Below the pieces are notes generated by a model. That model ran no database searches and was not told the origin of the DNA. It saw nothing but the letters and a program-made list of their open reading frames with translations. A program made the translations under genes and the position numbers. A DNA stretch of 39,217 nucleotides. Source: a virus. The stretch spans positions 1 through 39,217 of the IMG/VR virus record IMGVR_UViG_3300032086_002529; one strand, given 5' to 3'. Of this stretch, positions 15,164 through 22,746 are shown one piece after another; position 1 is the stretch's first letter, and each line of letters opens with the position of its first letter.

Positions 15164-15702
15164 TAGGCTCCTCCTACTAGGGCACGATACATTTTTGAAA
15201 CGTATCTCGCTTGGTGCTTTGCGTCATCTAGCGCGTGGTGAGGAGTACCCTCAAACTCAACACTCTCCCGCTTGATACCTTTCAGCTCGCCCATTTCAAC
15301 TACAGTGCGAACGTCGCGTACCGCCCAAAAATCCCAGGGTACACGACCGCGATACTGTCGAATACAATCCTCTAGCATGGAAATATCGAACGTAGCCCCG
15401 TTACCCCACACCGTGGCACCTTTGTTTGCGTTTATAAATTGAATGAGACCTCGCAAGGCTTCTTTCATGTCTTCCTTGCCTTTTACTACGGCACTACGGG
15501 CCGCATCACTTTGACCTAACCACCACTTAACAGTCGATGCGTCAGGGGTTCTACGTTCACAAGCGGATTCAAAATCAATTGCAACGTAGAACGTATTGCC
15601 CAGCTCGCCCGTCATCGGGTCAAAATATACGGCACCAATAGCCACGATAGGGGCTTGTGGTGTTTTGCCTAGTGTTTCCAAGTCAATCATTAAATGTTTC
15701 AT
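15163..15702 (-). CDS. DnaQ-like 3'-5' exonuclease (DEDDh)
   Basis: A 179-residue exonuclease of the DEDDh superfamily, of the kind annotated as phage 3'-5' exoribonuclease or ExoX/DexA-like. The motifs are MIDLETLG (Exo I, Asp7/Glu9), WGNGATFDISML (Exo II, ~ residue 105) and HHALDDAKHQARYV (Exo III, ~ residue 155-167). It is encoded separately from the polymerase, which has its own proofreading domain, so it more likely trims recombination ends or degrades RNA or host DNA. One-base overlap with the gene upstream. Confidence 0.88.
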   Translation of the reverse strand: MKHLMIDLETLGKTPQAPIVAIGAVYFDPMTGELGNTFYVAIDFESACERRTPDASTVKWWLGQSDAARSAVVKGKEDMKEALRGLIQFINANKGATVWGNGATFDISMLEDCIRQYRGRVPWDFWAVRDVRTVVEMGELKGIKRESVEFEGTPHHALDDAKHQARYVSKMYRALVGGA

Positions 15703-16289
15703 TAGAACGCCCCTTTTTCGATTGCGTCGATTACTAACGCGAACTTAGATTCGTCCAGTTCGCTCACACGATCAGCGCCATGGCTTTTCAGTAGTGCTTG
15801 CAACGCGCCTTTTTTGCTCTTGTCCGCTTTCATCACTTCGGTGACTTTGGCGCGCACGTCGTCTAGCGTGTAGACCTGTTCTGTTTGTGCCGGTGTTTCG
15901 GCTTGTACTGGCGTTTCGGCTTGTACTGGCGTTTCGGCTTGTGGCGTTTCGGTTTTAGGCAATGTCGCATTTTCGGGGATTAGGCGATGAGTAGAGTTGA
16001 TCAGGCCTGAATCAGATAGACTTGCCCCCTGAGAATCTCGTAAAACACTCGAGTGCATTGTTGTCAATACAACACCCCCGTCGGAGCTTTCTCGAGCTAA
16101 CAACATAAGTTCCCCGTCTATGCTACCTACTAGTAAGAACTCGGTGTTAGGTTTGATTCCGCCATGTTCCGCGTAATTCTCTAGGTTAGCGTTATCATCC
16201 GCGTAGCGCACTAGATGGTTACACTCTACATTTGTGCTCTCAAGCTCCGATGCTACTTTACGTAAGGCGTTTATAAGATCGATGTTCAT
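15702..16289 (-). CDS. Phage protein with ETPVQA-repeat linker and Rrp5-like C-terminal domain
   Basis: A 195-residue protein with a globular N-terminal part (1-~110), a Pro/Glu/Gln linker made of tandem repeats (QAETPVQAETPVQAETPAQ), and a C-terminal helical domain (DVRAKVTEVMKADKSKKGAL, then ALLKSHGADRVSELD). That last pattern occurs in many phage proteins sometimes labelled rRNA biogenesis protein rrp5-like; the biochemical role is not known. The linker repeats vary easily by slippage. The gene is coupled (ATGA) to a short gene upstream and overlaps the exonuclease start by one base. Confidence 0.7.
   Translation of the reverse strand: MNIDLINALRKVASELESTNVECNHLVRYADDNANLENYAEHGGIKPNTEFLLVGSIDGELMLLARESSDGGVVLTTMHSSVLRDSQGASLSDSGLINSTHRLIPENATLPKTETPQAETPVQAETPVQAETPAQTEQVYTLDDVRAKVTEVMKADKSKKGALQALLKSHGADRVSELDESKFALVIDAIEKGAF
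15895..15952 (-). repeat. Tandem repeat encoding the ETPVQA linker
   Basis: Two exact 18-base units (GTTTCGGCTTGTACTGGC on the plus strand, 15895-15912 and 15913-15930), then a 15-base shortened unit and a partial one. All lengths are multiples of three, so copy changes keep the frame. Confidence 0.85.
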
Positions 16290-16402
16290 AACTGGTTTCC
16301 TTTTAGTTGCGTTTTAGAGTGTAGGATAATAGAGGTTGACCTTCGGAGGCGGTAGAACCCGTCATAGTGTTGCGCCAACATAGATATCACGTCTTCCATC
16401 AT
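16286..16402 (-). CDS. Short first gene of the leftward replication arm
   Basis: A 38-residue frame beginning MMEDVISMLAQHYDGFYRLR. It is preceded by GAGGGTGAGC (good ribosome site), and its TGA overlaps the ATG of the next gene as ATGA. It is the first reading frame after the bidirectional promoter. The overlap and ribosome site support real translation. Function unknown; it could be a leader peptide for the operon. Confidence 0.6.
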   Translation of the reverse strand: MMEDVISMLAQHYDGFYRLRRSTSIILHSKTQLKGNQL

Positions 16403-16433
16403 GCTCACCCTCTTATTTAGTTTGTACTAACGA

Positions 16434-16467
16434 TTGATATATTAAAGCAATCGTTGTAATATATCAA
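16434..16467. promoter_or_regulatory. Symmetric bidirectional promoter between the two early arms
   Basis: Perfect 11-bp inverted repeat TTGATATATTA (16434-16444) and TAATATATCAA (16457-16467) with 12 bases between. Read rightward it gives TTGATA-17-TAATAT; read leftward it gives the same TTGATA-17-TAATAT. Thus -35 of one promoter lies on -10 of the other, and the two polymerases compete for the same 34 bp. A second repeat ACGATTG/CAATCGT (16430-16453) lies inside. The YdaS/Cro-like protein encoded just to the right is the natural candidate to bind here. Confidence 0.75.
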
Positions 16468-16496
16468 CTATCAATTTAAAAAAGAGAGGATTGAGG

Positions 16497-16685
16497 ATGA
16501 TCGAGGAAAAATTAGAACGCTTGAAGGATTACTTCGGGAGTTATACCAAGGTGGCGATTGCATTGGAGATTACGCCGCAGGCAATTAATGAGTGGCGCGT
16601 TAGGGGTAAGGTTCCGGCTCTATCTGCGGTTAAGATTGAGCGTGTCACGAAAGGTGCGATCAAGGCGATCGAGTTGGCCGAATAA
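16497..16685 (+). CDS. YdaS/Cro-like HTH regulator
   Basis: A 62-residue protein composed almost wholly of an HTH of the YdaS/Cro type: DYFGSYTKVAIALEITPQAI, then NEWRVRGKVPALSAVKIE, then a final helix with AIKAIELAE. The ATG at 16497 is preferred to an upstream TTG because AGAGG lies 8 bases before it. It is the first rightward gene from the bidirectional promoter, whose inverted repeats it probably recognises. It may balance left and right early transcription, or shut both down. Confidence 0.8.
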   Translation: MIEEKLERLKDYFGSYTKVAIALEITPQAINEWRVRGKVPALSAVKIERVTKGAIKAIELAE

Positions 16686-16701
16686 AAAAGCCCCGAAGGG
16701 C
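16684..16701 (-). terminator. Leftward-oriented intrinsic terminator before the primase gene
   Basis: Minus strand reads GCCC-TTCG-GGGC followed by six U: a short but very stable UUCG-loop terminator. It faces left although no leftward gene is recognised between here and 22.8 kb. It could protect the bidirectional promoter from antisense transcription; on the rightward strand it has only a preceding A-run. Confidence 0.65.
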
Positions 16702-16732
16702 AATAATATAAACCATACAGTGGGATTATAGC

Positions 16733-19021
16733 ATGTTAGATAAAGAATGGTTAAAGAATGTACTTGACCAGTGCACATCTAGAGGTTTACGGACAATTCC
16801 CGTAAGAGAAAAAACCCCCATCAAGAAGCACGGAAACGGTGAAGACTATAAGGACGTTTCAGATTACCGCAATGCGGATAGGGTAGCAATTAAGCTAGGT
16901 GAGATGATTGCGCTAGATTACGACGGTAAGAAAGAGGGCGTAATTTCTATTGAGGATTTAGAGGAACAACTAGACCTTGATTTAGTCGGAATGCCTGCAA
17001 TGTTCCAAGTGAATGATTTAGGTAATTCTATTCATTGGTTGTTCAAGTTGCCTGATGATTTCACAGCAGATTTAAAAGCGAGTGCAATTAACGCTTGGCC
17101 TAGAGTGGATGCGTTGACAGGCTCTTACCTTCTACACCTTTCGCCTGAAAAGATCATTAACTGGTCAGCTATGGACGATTTGGAAGAATGTCCCTCAATA
17201 GCACTTGAGCGACTCGGTACTGGATATTCTAAAGAAATTGACGGTAACGATGACGATATGGGGTTGATGGAAGCCGTAGAAGCGGATAATCGTGTTGAAT
17301 TGAATGACGATGAAGTGCGATTTTACCTTAGTAAGCTAGATCAAAGCTACCTAGATAACCGCGACAACTGGTTGGGAGTCGGTATGGCGCTGCATCATCA
17401 GTACAGCGATGATATCGAGGCGGGCTGGTTAATTTTTGATGAATGGTCACAAGGATCGGAACACTACGACGAATCAAGAAACCGTGCATCATGGGATTCA
17501 TTCGGCAAACGCAGCTCGATCAACGCTAGAACCTTTGCGTCAGTGATTCACGCAGCAGGTGGCATGAGTGCTAAAAACGATATGCTTTTTGGCGAGTTAG
17601 TACAAAGCATTGAATGCGCGAAATCTACTAAAGACATTGAGCGCATTTGCGGTAAGGTTGCCGATTCAAAATTAAATTCAATGCAAGTAGACAGTTTGGC
17701 CGCGAAGTTGGTTGTGACCTATGCCGAGGTAACAAATACAAAAACCACTAAGGCGGCTGTATTAAAGCAAATTAAACTGTCTCGTACAGAGACACGGGGC
17801 GGGGATTTTATAGACGATTACGTCTTTATGAGTTCAGAGTCTAAATTTGTGCATCGTGAGACCAAGGAACTGATGGGTAAGGAGGCTTTCAATATTGTAC
17901 ATGGTCATCAAACACCTAATGACGAGGATGGCAGACCGTTAGCCGCTTCTCAGTACTGTATAGGTCGTATTGAGGTAGTCAACAAATCAATGTATTTCCC
18001 GAAGGCGGCAAGTATTTTTAATCACGACGGTGTTATGTACTTGAATGAATACCGCCCCTCGCCATTGGTTAGTGTCGAGCCTGTTACCGATTTAGTGGAT
18101 CGTGTGAAAGCTCACATTGCGCACATACTACCTGATGAGCATGAGCAAGAGTTAGTTATTAACTACTTAGCGCATAATGTTCAGCACGTAGGTAAAAAGA
18201 TTCAATGGGCGATCATATTACAGGGCGTACAAGGTGACGGTAAATCATTCATAAGCGAAATGATGCAGCACGTTTTGTCAATAGGTAACGTGCGTATATT
18301 GTCCCCTCAAACATTGGAGAGTAGCTCGTTCACTGGTTGGGCAACTGGGCAATGCATGACTTTTATTGAGGAAATGAAGGTTGGCGGGGGTGCGAGGTAT
18401 GACGTTATTAACCACATGAAGCCTTACATAACCAATGACGTTATAGAGGTTGTGCGAAAAGGTAAAGACCCTATGACAGCGGTTAATACCACTAACTACA
18501 TGGCGTTTACCAACTTTAAGGATGCTATGCCGTTGGATGATTCTGATAGACGGTATTGCGTGTTAGCGTCCCAGTGGCAAAGTAAGGCAGCTATTGAGGC
18601 GTTTAACAACGCAAACCCGTCCTACTATTCGGATTTGTACGAGGCGCTTAGGGAAAACGCGGGAGAGATTAAATGGTGGTTAGAGAACGTAGAAATCCCT
18701 GAGTGGTTTTATGCTACTAAGCGAGCGCCTGAGACAAACGCAAAACGTTTAATGATTCAAGATTCTATGCCTATGGGTATGCAATTAGTCATCGATGCGT
18801 TAGACGATTTTGAAGATGAGGTAATGGAAGGTGACGAGCTTAACATTTCAGCACTTCAACGAGTGGCGGATGAGAATAGCAACCTAGATGTGAAATATAG
18901 AGACTTTCCTAAGACGAGTGCGCTGTCTAAATTCCTAGGAAATTTAGGTTGGGAGAAGTCGGATAGACGACGACCTAAGAATGATCCGCATGGAAATAAG
19001 GTGACTTTCTACAAAAAGTAG
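16733..19021 (+). CDS. Primase-helicase (PriCT-2 and SF3/D5-like helicase)
   Basis: A 762-residue replication initiator. Residues 1-~170 are a primase-polymerase-like part (IPVREKTPIKKHGNGEDYKD..., IALDYDGK, IHWLFKLPDD). About 195-270 is a PriCT-2-like linker (LDNRDNWLGVGMALHHQYSD, then NRASWDSFGKRSSINARTFA). The C-terminal half is the DUF5906/VirE-like SF3 helicase with Walker A LQGVQGDGKSF near residue 498, Walker B-like MTFIEEMK, and the NYMAFTNFKDAMPLDDSDRR block typical of these helicases. It probably opens the origin candidate directly downstream. A terminator follows 50 bases after the stop. Confidence 0.88.
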   Translation: MLDKEWLKNVLDQCTSRGLRTIPVREKTPIKKHGNGEDYKDVSDYRNADRVAIKLGEMIALDYDGKKEGVISIEDLEEQLDLDLVGMPAMFQVNDLGNSIHWLFKLPDDFTADLKASAINAWPRVDALTGSYLLHLSPEKIINWSAMDDLEECPSIALERLGTGYSKEIDGNDDDMGLMEAVEADNRVELNDDEVRFYLSKLDQSYLDNRDNWLGVGMALHHQYSDDIEAGWLIFDEWSQGSEHYDESRNRASWDSFGKRSSINARTFASVIHAAGGMSAKNDMLFGELVQSIECAKSTKDIERICGKVADSKLNSMQVDSLAAKLVVTYAEVTNTKTTKAAVLKQIKLSRTETRGGDFIDDYVFMSSESKFVHRETKELMGKEAFNIVHGHQTPNDEDGRPLAASQYCIGRIEVVNKSMYFPKAASIFNHDGVMYLNEYRPSPLVSVEPVTDLVDRVKAHIAHILPDEHEQELVINYLAHNVQHVGKKIQWAIILQGVQGDGKSFISEMMQHVLSIGNVRILSPQTLESSSFTGWATGQCMTFIEEMKVGGGARYDVINHMKPYITNDVIEVVRKGKDPMTAVNTTNYMAFTNFKDAMPLDDSDRRYCVLASQWQSKAAIEAFNNANPSYYSDLYEALRENAGEIKWWLENVEIPEWFYATKRAPETNAKRLMIQDSMPMGMQLVIDALDDFEDEVMEGDELNISALQRVADENSNLDVKYRDFPKTSALSKFLGNLGWEKSDRRRPKNDPHGNKVTFYKK

Positions 19022-19320
19022 CTCTGGTCACAAGTGAAACCCTATGATAGGTCAATATGTGTGACCGAGGTAAGCCGTTGATAATCAACGGCTTTTTTAC
19101 TTCTGGTCACAATGGGCAAGGTCAAAGCATGTTACCCTTATATGTGTGTATGTATTATGTATTTACTATTTAGTATTTACACTTCTATATACACATTTAT
19201 AATTTACTTAACTATGACCAATATGACCAAGAATAGAGAAAAGGTAAGTATATCAACGGTTTAACTGAGGTCAAAGTGCCTTGGAGCTATGGGATAGGTC
19301 TGGACGACCTTGACCCAACA
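19022..19320 (+). other. Candidate replication origin: GGTCA iterons and AT-rich block
   Basis: This spacer has nine copies of GGTCA or its complement TGACC (19026, 19050, 19062, 19105, 19120, 19215, 19224, 19269 and 19311). Two are in the longer form TCTGGTCACAA, and two lie in tandem nine bases apart (ATGACCAATATGACCAA). Between the groups is an AT-rich stretch (about 19133-19212) with many TAT/TTTA steps. Iterons flanking an AT-rich region directly beside the replication initiator gene is the classical layout of a theta origin. No protein frame with a ribosome site was seen here. Confidence 0.55.
19072..19098 (+). terminator. Intrinsic terminator after the primase-helicase gene
   Basis: Perfect stem AAGCCGTTGA-TAA-TCAACGGCTT followed by a run of T. 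It lies about 50 bases after the stop and within the repeat-rich origin candidate. Confidence 0.85.
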
Positions 19321-19346
19321 CAAAACGCCTATCAAAACACCCAAAC

Positions 19347-19397
19347 CCATAAATAAAACCAATTGGATAGTATTCGCGCCACAGGGGATACTATCCA
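19347..19397 (+). promoter_or_regulatory. Box-family promoter (rightward) for the small early genes
   Basis: Plus strand: box CCATAAATAAAACCAATT, -35 TTGGAT (19363-19368), 18-bp spacer, -10 GATACT (19387-19392), 33 bases before the ATG at 19426. A perfect 9-bp inverted repeat GGATAGTAT/ATACTATCC (19366-19374, 19389-19397) covers the spacer edges and may be an operator. The only rightward member of the family found. Confidence 0.65.
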
Positions 19398-19425
19398 CAT
19401 CGACAACACAAATGGAGAAAGCAAA

Positions 19426-19665
19426 ATGACGACATTCGACTACGTGTATAGAGACGAAGATGTAACCGTTGAGGTTACCGACTACATGCCAGCTACACCC
19501 GTCATCATTACGGGTAGTGGTTATGGTGATGCGGACGCCGGCGAACAGGAATACATCGAGTTCAACATCATGGATGACTCGGGTGAAGTAGTAGCAACTG
19601 AGCGCGATGTTACCCGTGATGAGTTTTTTGAAATCTTGGCAATTTACAAGAAGGTGGTGGAATGA
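19426..19665 (+). CDS. Small acidic early protein, unknown
   Basis: A 79-residue acidic protein (MTTFDYVYRDEDVTVEVTDY...) with beta-rich character. The ATG at 19426 has GGAG nine bases upstream. An in-frame TTG at 19363 lies inside the promoter and is rejected as a start. It is the first gene after a box-family promoter, and the next gene overlaps as ATGA. No family recognised; acidic early proteins of this size sometimes mimic DNA or bind host factors, but nothing here proves that. Confidence 0.65.
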   Translation: MTTFDYVYRDEDVTVEVTDYMPATPVIITGSGYGDADAGEQEYIEFNIMDDSGEVVATERDVTRDEFFEILAIYKKVVE

Positions 19666-19778
19666 GCCTAGACGAGCTTAGCCAACACGTTCACGGGTGT
19701 GATTTTGACCACGCGCCCGTGGATTGGCAACGAATGATTCAGAACATGGTCAGCAAAGGCGTCAAATTCAGCCTCTGA
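19662..19778 (+). CDS. Short early protein, unknown
   Basis: A 38-residue frame (MSLDELSQHVHGCDFDHAPV, then DWQRMIQN...) coupled to the previous gene by an ATGA overlap. His/Asp/Cys in the middle (HVHGCDFDH) could bind a metal, though there are too few ligands to be sure. Followed by a 58-base spacer. Confidence 0.55.
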   Translation: MSLDELSQHVHGCDFDHAPVDWQRMIQNMVSKGVKFSL

Positions 19779-19836
19779 GGGGCGTTTAACGGGTTTTAGG
19801 GTTTAAGTAATACCAACACTAGGGTAGGGGTTTAAA

Positions 19837-20361
19837 ATGGCTAAGAGACGCAAACAGAACTCAAACATGAAACGACTAACTCTAGTCAGCCAGTATGTCA
19901 TGAAGGGGCTAGCGATTGCTTACACGTTAGAGCAGAAGGCGAGCTTCATTAATTTGCGATCCAAGCAGTTGATGCCAGCAACACAAGAAATGATCATTGC
20001 TGCAAAAGAAGTGCAACACAATTGGCGGGTGTACATCGCGGTGATGCTCGAAAACCAAGTAGGCGAGCGGTACGTTAAAATTGAAGATTGCACGCCTGAA
20101 CGTCGATGTTACCAAGAAGACATGTTGGAACACCTGAACAATCAACATATCAAGCTGGTGGATTCAACCAAGCTGGCAGACCGTGTAAACCTTGGATGGG
20201 TAGCCGTGCCGAGCGGTGTAGAGTTGACAGAGGCACAAGTGGTCGAGCTTTTGGAGTGCTTACCATGTTGGGATCAATACGAGCGAGGCGAGATCAAGAG
20301 CGAACGTGATAAGGCGCGGGAACGTGCGGAATTAATTAGACGATTGGAGGCAATAGCATGA
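19837..20361 (+). CDS. Early protein of unknown function
   Basis: A 174-residue, mainly helical protein with a basic N-terminus (MAKRRKQNSNMKR) and a charged C-terminal helix (GEIKSERDKARERAELIRRL). Cys residues at ~84, 91 and ~143-147 are not spaced like a standard zinc finger. The ribosome site is TAGGGG. Its stop overlaps the next start by 4 bases. No family recognised. Confidence 0.6.
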   Translation: MAKRRKQNSNMKRLTLVSQYVMKGLAIAYTLEQKASFINLRSKQLMPATQEMIIAAKEVQHNWRVYIAVMLENQVGERYVKIEDCTPERRCYQEDMLEHLNNQHIKLVDSTKLADRVNLGWVAVPSGVELTEAQVVELLECLPCWDQYERGEIKSERDKARERAELIRRLEAIA

Positions 20362-20672
20362 TGACAATAACAACACTACGAAAGCTGGTAGCACTCAAGC
20401 GAAAAGCTGATCGGTTTACTGATTCATTACCTATGTCAATCAATGCGGCATTTTTCGACAATGACTTGTCTACCTCATATTACGCCATGGTCGATTTGCT
20501 GATCGGTGAATTGTGTGAAGGATATCAATCCGATCACGTCGAATGGCTGTTGTATGAATGGCACCCGACCAAAAACATTATGATCGTTGATGGTGTTGAG
20601 TTTAATTTTAAGACGGAAGAAGAGTTTTACGACTGGTTGGTTAAAAACGAGGATTGGCAATGGAAGATATAA
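20358..20672 (+). CDS. Early protein of unknown function
   Basis: A 104-residue acidic protein (MMTITTLRKLVALKRKADRF...; later VDGVEFNFKTEEEFYDWLVK). Starts ATGATG and overlaps the previous stop (ATGA). The last 13 bases overlap the following gene. The helix-rich N-terminal half and short beta C-terminal half give no clear family. Confidence 0.6.
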   Translation: MMTITTLRKLVALKRKADRFTDSLPMSINAAFFDNDLSTSYYAMVDLLIGELCEGYQSDHVEWLLYEWHPTKNIMIVDGVEFNFKTEEEFYDWLVKNEDWQWKI

Positions 20673-20959
20673 ATTGGCAGGAAATCAAAGCGCAGCACTT
20701 AGAGGAAATGAAGAATATGAACATCGAAGAGTTTAAGAGATTTTTCTTCGGTGAGTTTAATCCCGAAGGTGTAAAAGACTTCAAGTGGAACGATCCTAGA
20801 GTCTACCCGCCGGTGGAAGTTGAGATACTGATAAAAACCTCTGATGGCGTCGTCAGAGTAACAAGACCAGCTTGTTATGTGAACAGCGTAGAGAATATGG
20901 TATATTTAGACAATGCAGGGCGACGCTATGAAGGCGGGCGCCCGTGGCGATATACGTGA
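20660..20959 (+). CDS. Early protein of unknown function
   Basis: A 99-residue protein starting MEDINWQEIKAQHLEEMKNM. The ATG at 20660 has GAGG 7 bases upstream; a TTG six bases earlier is less likely. The C-terminal half (PPVEVEILIKTSDGVVRVTR, then a short YLDNAGRRYEGGRPWRY) resembles small phage proteins with a beta fold that adjust surface text-like strands, but no named family is recognised. It overlaps the gene before it and is followed 9 bases later by an HTH protein. Confidence 0.6.
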   Translation: MEDINWQEIKAQHLEEMKNMNIEEFKRFFFGEFNPEGVKDFKWNDPRVYPPVEVEILIKTSDGVVRVTRPACYVNSVENMVYLDNAGRRYEGGRPWRYT

Positions 20960-20968
20960 GGTAACAGG

Positions 20969-21160
20969 ATGGCGGTAAGATTAAAGAAACAAGACGTGGA
21001 GCGATTGGCGCCACAGATTGAGCGGCTTATTCTAGAGGGTCGGTCAAAAGAGGATATTTGCAAAGAGCTTGATATTTTTAAGGGTGCGGTGAATATGTAT
21101 CTGCGCAATCATGCCAGTGCAGATATTCGAGAAAAAGCGTTGACTAATGGGCAAAACTAA
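20969..21160 (+). CDS. Small HTH protein next to the terminase
   Basis: A 63-residue protein with an HTH-like arrangement (IERLILEGRSKEDICKELDI then FKGAVNMYLRNHA). The ribosome site AGGTAACAGG is upstream. Its position immediately before the small terminase raises the options of a late regulator or a DNA-packaging partner. No close family named. Confidence 0.65.
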   Translation: MAVRLKKQDVERLAPQIERLILEGRSKEDICKELDIFKGAVNMYLRNHASADIREKALTNGQN

Positions 21161-21198
21161 AGTAGCAAAAAGTAGTTTAAACATGGTATGGAGTTTGC

Positions 21199-21489
21199 AT
21201 GGCTAACACAACAGGACGAAAATATGGGGGTCGCACAAAAGGCACCCCAAACAAGAAGACACAAGAGATTCTAGCACTCATAGAAGATACGGGTTGTATG
21301 CACCCAATCACAGGGTTAGCTAAGATTGCTCAACAGACCTATGATGAAGGCGATTTTGCCACGTCAATGGGTGCGTTCAAAGAATTGGCGCAGTACGTAG
21401 CACCTAAGCGAAAAGCGATTGAACACAGCGGTGAGATTGAAACCAAAGATCCGTTTGTCATTGTAGTGCAGAATCCCGAAGGTCAATAA
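21199..21489 (+). CDS. Terminase small subunit-like protein
   Basis: A 96-residue protein with the pattern seen in small-terminase-like phage proteins: GRKYGGRTKGTPNKKTQEIL at the N-terminus, then helical segments, and AQYVAPKRKAIE near the end. It should bind the packaging start region and hand DNA to the large subunit encoded 30 bases later. It is shorter than many small terminases but matches the short form found with this type of large subunit. Confidence 0.75.
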   Translation: MANTTGRKYGGRTKGTPNKKTQEILALIEDTGCMHPITGLAKIAQQTYDEGDFATSMGAFKELAQYVAPKRKAIEHSGEIETKDPFVIVVQNPEGQ

Positions 21490-21501
21490 GGCCTTTTTTT
21501 T
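21479..21501 (+). terminator. Weak terminator-like hairpin between small and large terminase
   Basis: AGGTC-AATAA-GGCCT (one G-U pair) followed by a run of T. It begins inside the end of the small subunit gene. A partial terminator here would lower large-subunit transcription relative to the small subunit. Confidence 0.45.
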
Positions 21502-21519
21502 TACATTGGGGTATGGGAT

Positions 21520-22743
21520 ATGCAAATTAAACTGAGCAAACCGCAATCAGAGGTATGGCGGTCTGACGTACGCTTCAAGGTCTGCGTTTCAGGCCGTCGT
21601 TTTGGTAAGAGCTATCTATCGCTAACATGGTTAATCAATCAGGCCGCGACAAAACAAGGGGTGCATTTCTATGTCGCCCCTACTTTCGTTCAAGCCAAAC
21701 AGATTGCGTGGCGCCTACTTAAAGAGCTGGTCGGTGAGCACGCGATAAACAAAAACGAGTCTGAGCTATTAATTGAATTACCCAACGGCTCGGTTATACA
21801 GCTAAAAGGGGCAGAGAATAGGGACGCTTTGCGGGGTGTATCACTCGCCTCGCTAGTACTAGATGAGTTTGCGTTCATGCAAAAAGAAGTATGGACGGAA
21901 GTTTTACGCCCCGCCACGTCCGATCAGCAAGCGCCTGTATTGTTTATCACATCGCCAGCGGGGTGGAACTGGTCCAAAGATCTTTATGATTACGCGAAAA
22001 GTGGTCAAGATAAAAACTGGGAAGCGTGGACGTTTACAACCGCCGATGGTGGTAACGTAAAGCCCGAAGAAATAGAAGCAGCAAAACGTGAGTTACCGCT
22101 AAAAACCTTTGAGCAAGAATATCTTGCCAGCTTCACCACGTTAGCAAACAGAGTTTACAGCAATTTCGACAGGGTTAAAAATGTCAGTGTCGATCTTGTC
22201 ATGACTGACCAGTTGAGCGAGCTATATTTGGGCCTCGACTTTAACATTAATCCAATGACTTGCGTGATAGGTAGTAAAGTTGGCGATCAGTTGCACATCA
22301 TTGATGAGATCAGTATGGAAAACTCAAATACCACGGAAATGGCGCAAGAGATAAAAAGGCGATACCCTAACCACAGAATACGAGCCTACCCTGACCCAGC
22401 GGGTAGAGCCCGTAAAACGTCGGCAGCTGGTGGTGTAACGGATTTCACGATATTGGAACAAGCAGGGTTCACTGTTATAGCGCCTATGAAGCATCCAGCC
22501 GTGGCCGATAGGGTTAACGAGGTTCAAGCTATGCTATGCAACGCATTAGGCGAAAGGCGCTTGTTTATCCATCCTAGATGTAAGTTCATGATAAAATGTC
22601 TTGATGGTCTGACTTATAAGAAGGACACGAATCAGCCAGATAAGGCCAGCGGATTAGACCACATGGTAGACGCCCTTGGCTACTTGGTGCACTCCGAGTT
22701 CCCAATCATCAAACCCGTAACCAACATCAACTTTAATTTCTAG
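21520..22743 (+). CDS. terL: Terminase large subunit
   Basis: A 407-residue packaging motor and nuclease. Walker A is CVSGRRFGKSY (residues ~22-32), Walker B is LVLDEFAFM (~112), and the coupling motif region is LFITSPAGW. The RNase H-like nuclease has LGLDFNINPMT (~237, first catalytic Asp), a middle acidic motif (YPDPAGRARKTSA), and the final Asp in GLDHMVDALGY. Length and motif order are typical. It is followed by a bidirectional-looking terminator and the first leftward cassette. Confidence 0.95.
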   Translation: MQIKLSKPQSEVWRSDVRFKVCVSGRRFGKSYLSLTWLINQAATKQGVHFYVAPTFVQAKQIAWRLLKELVGEHAINKNESELLIELPNGSVIQLKGAENRDALRGVSLASLVLDEFAFMQKEVWTEVLRPATSDQQAPVLFITSPAGWNWSKDLYDYAKSGQDKNWEAWTFTTADGGNVKPEEIEAAKRELPLKTFEQEYLASFTTLANRVYSNFDRVKNVSVDLVMTDQLSELYLGLDFNINPMTCVIGSKVGDQLHIIDEISMENSNTTEMAQEIKRRYPNHRIRAYPDPAGRARKTSAAGGVTDFTILEQAGFTVIAPMKHPAVADRVNEVQAMLCNALGERRLFIHPRCKFMIKCLDGLTYKKDTNQPDKASGLDHMVDALGYLVHSEFPIIKPVTNINFNF

Positions 22744-22746
22744 CCA

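Noticed and set aside
15895-15952. CRISPR-like short repeats
   Set aside because: Units are contiguous with no spacers and encode an in-frame protein linker.
16497-16685. Toxin-antitoxin system (YdaS family are often called antitoxins)
   Set aside because: No YdaT-like toxin partner is encoded nearby; the gene is better explained as an early regulator.
21147-21206. 19-codon rightward frame between the HTH gene and small terminase
   Set aside because: Overlaps both neighbours and lacks a clear ribosome site.
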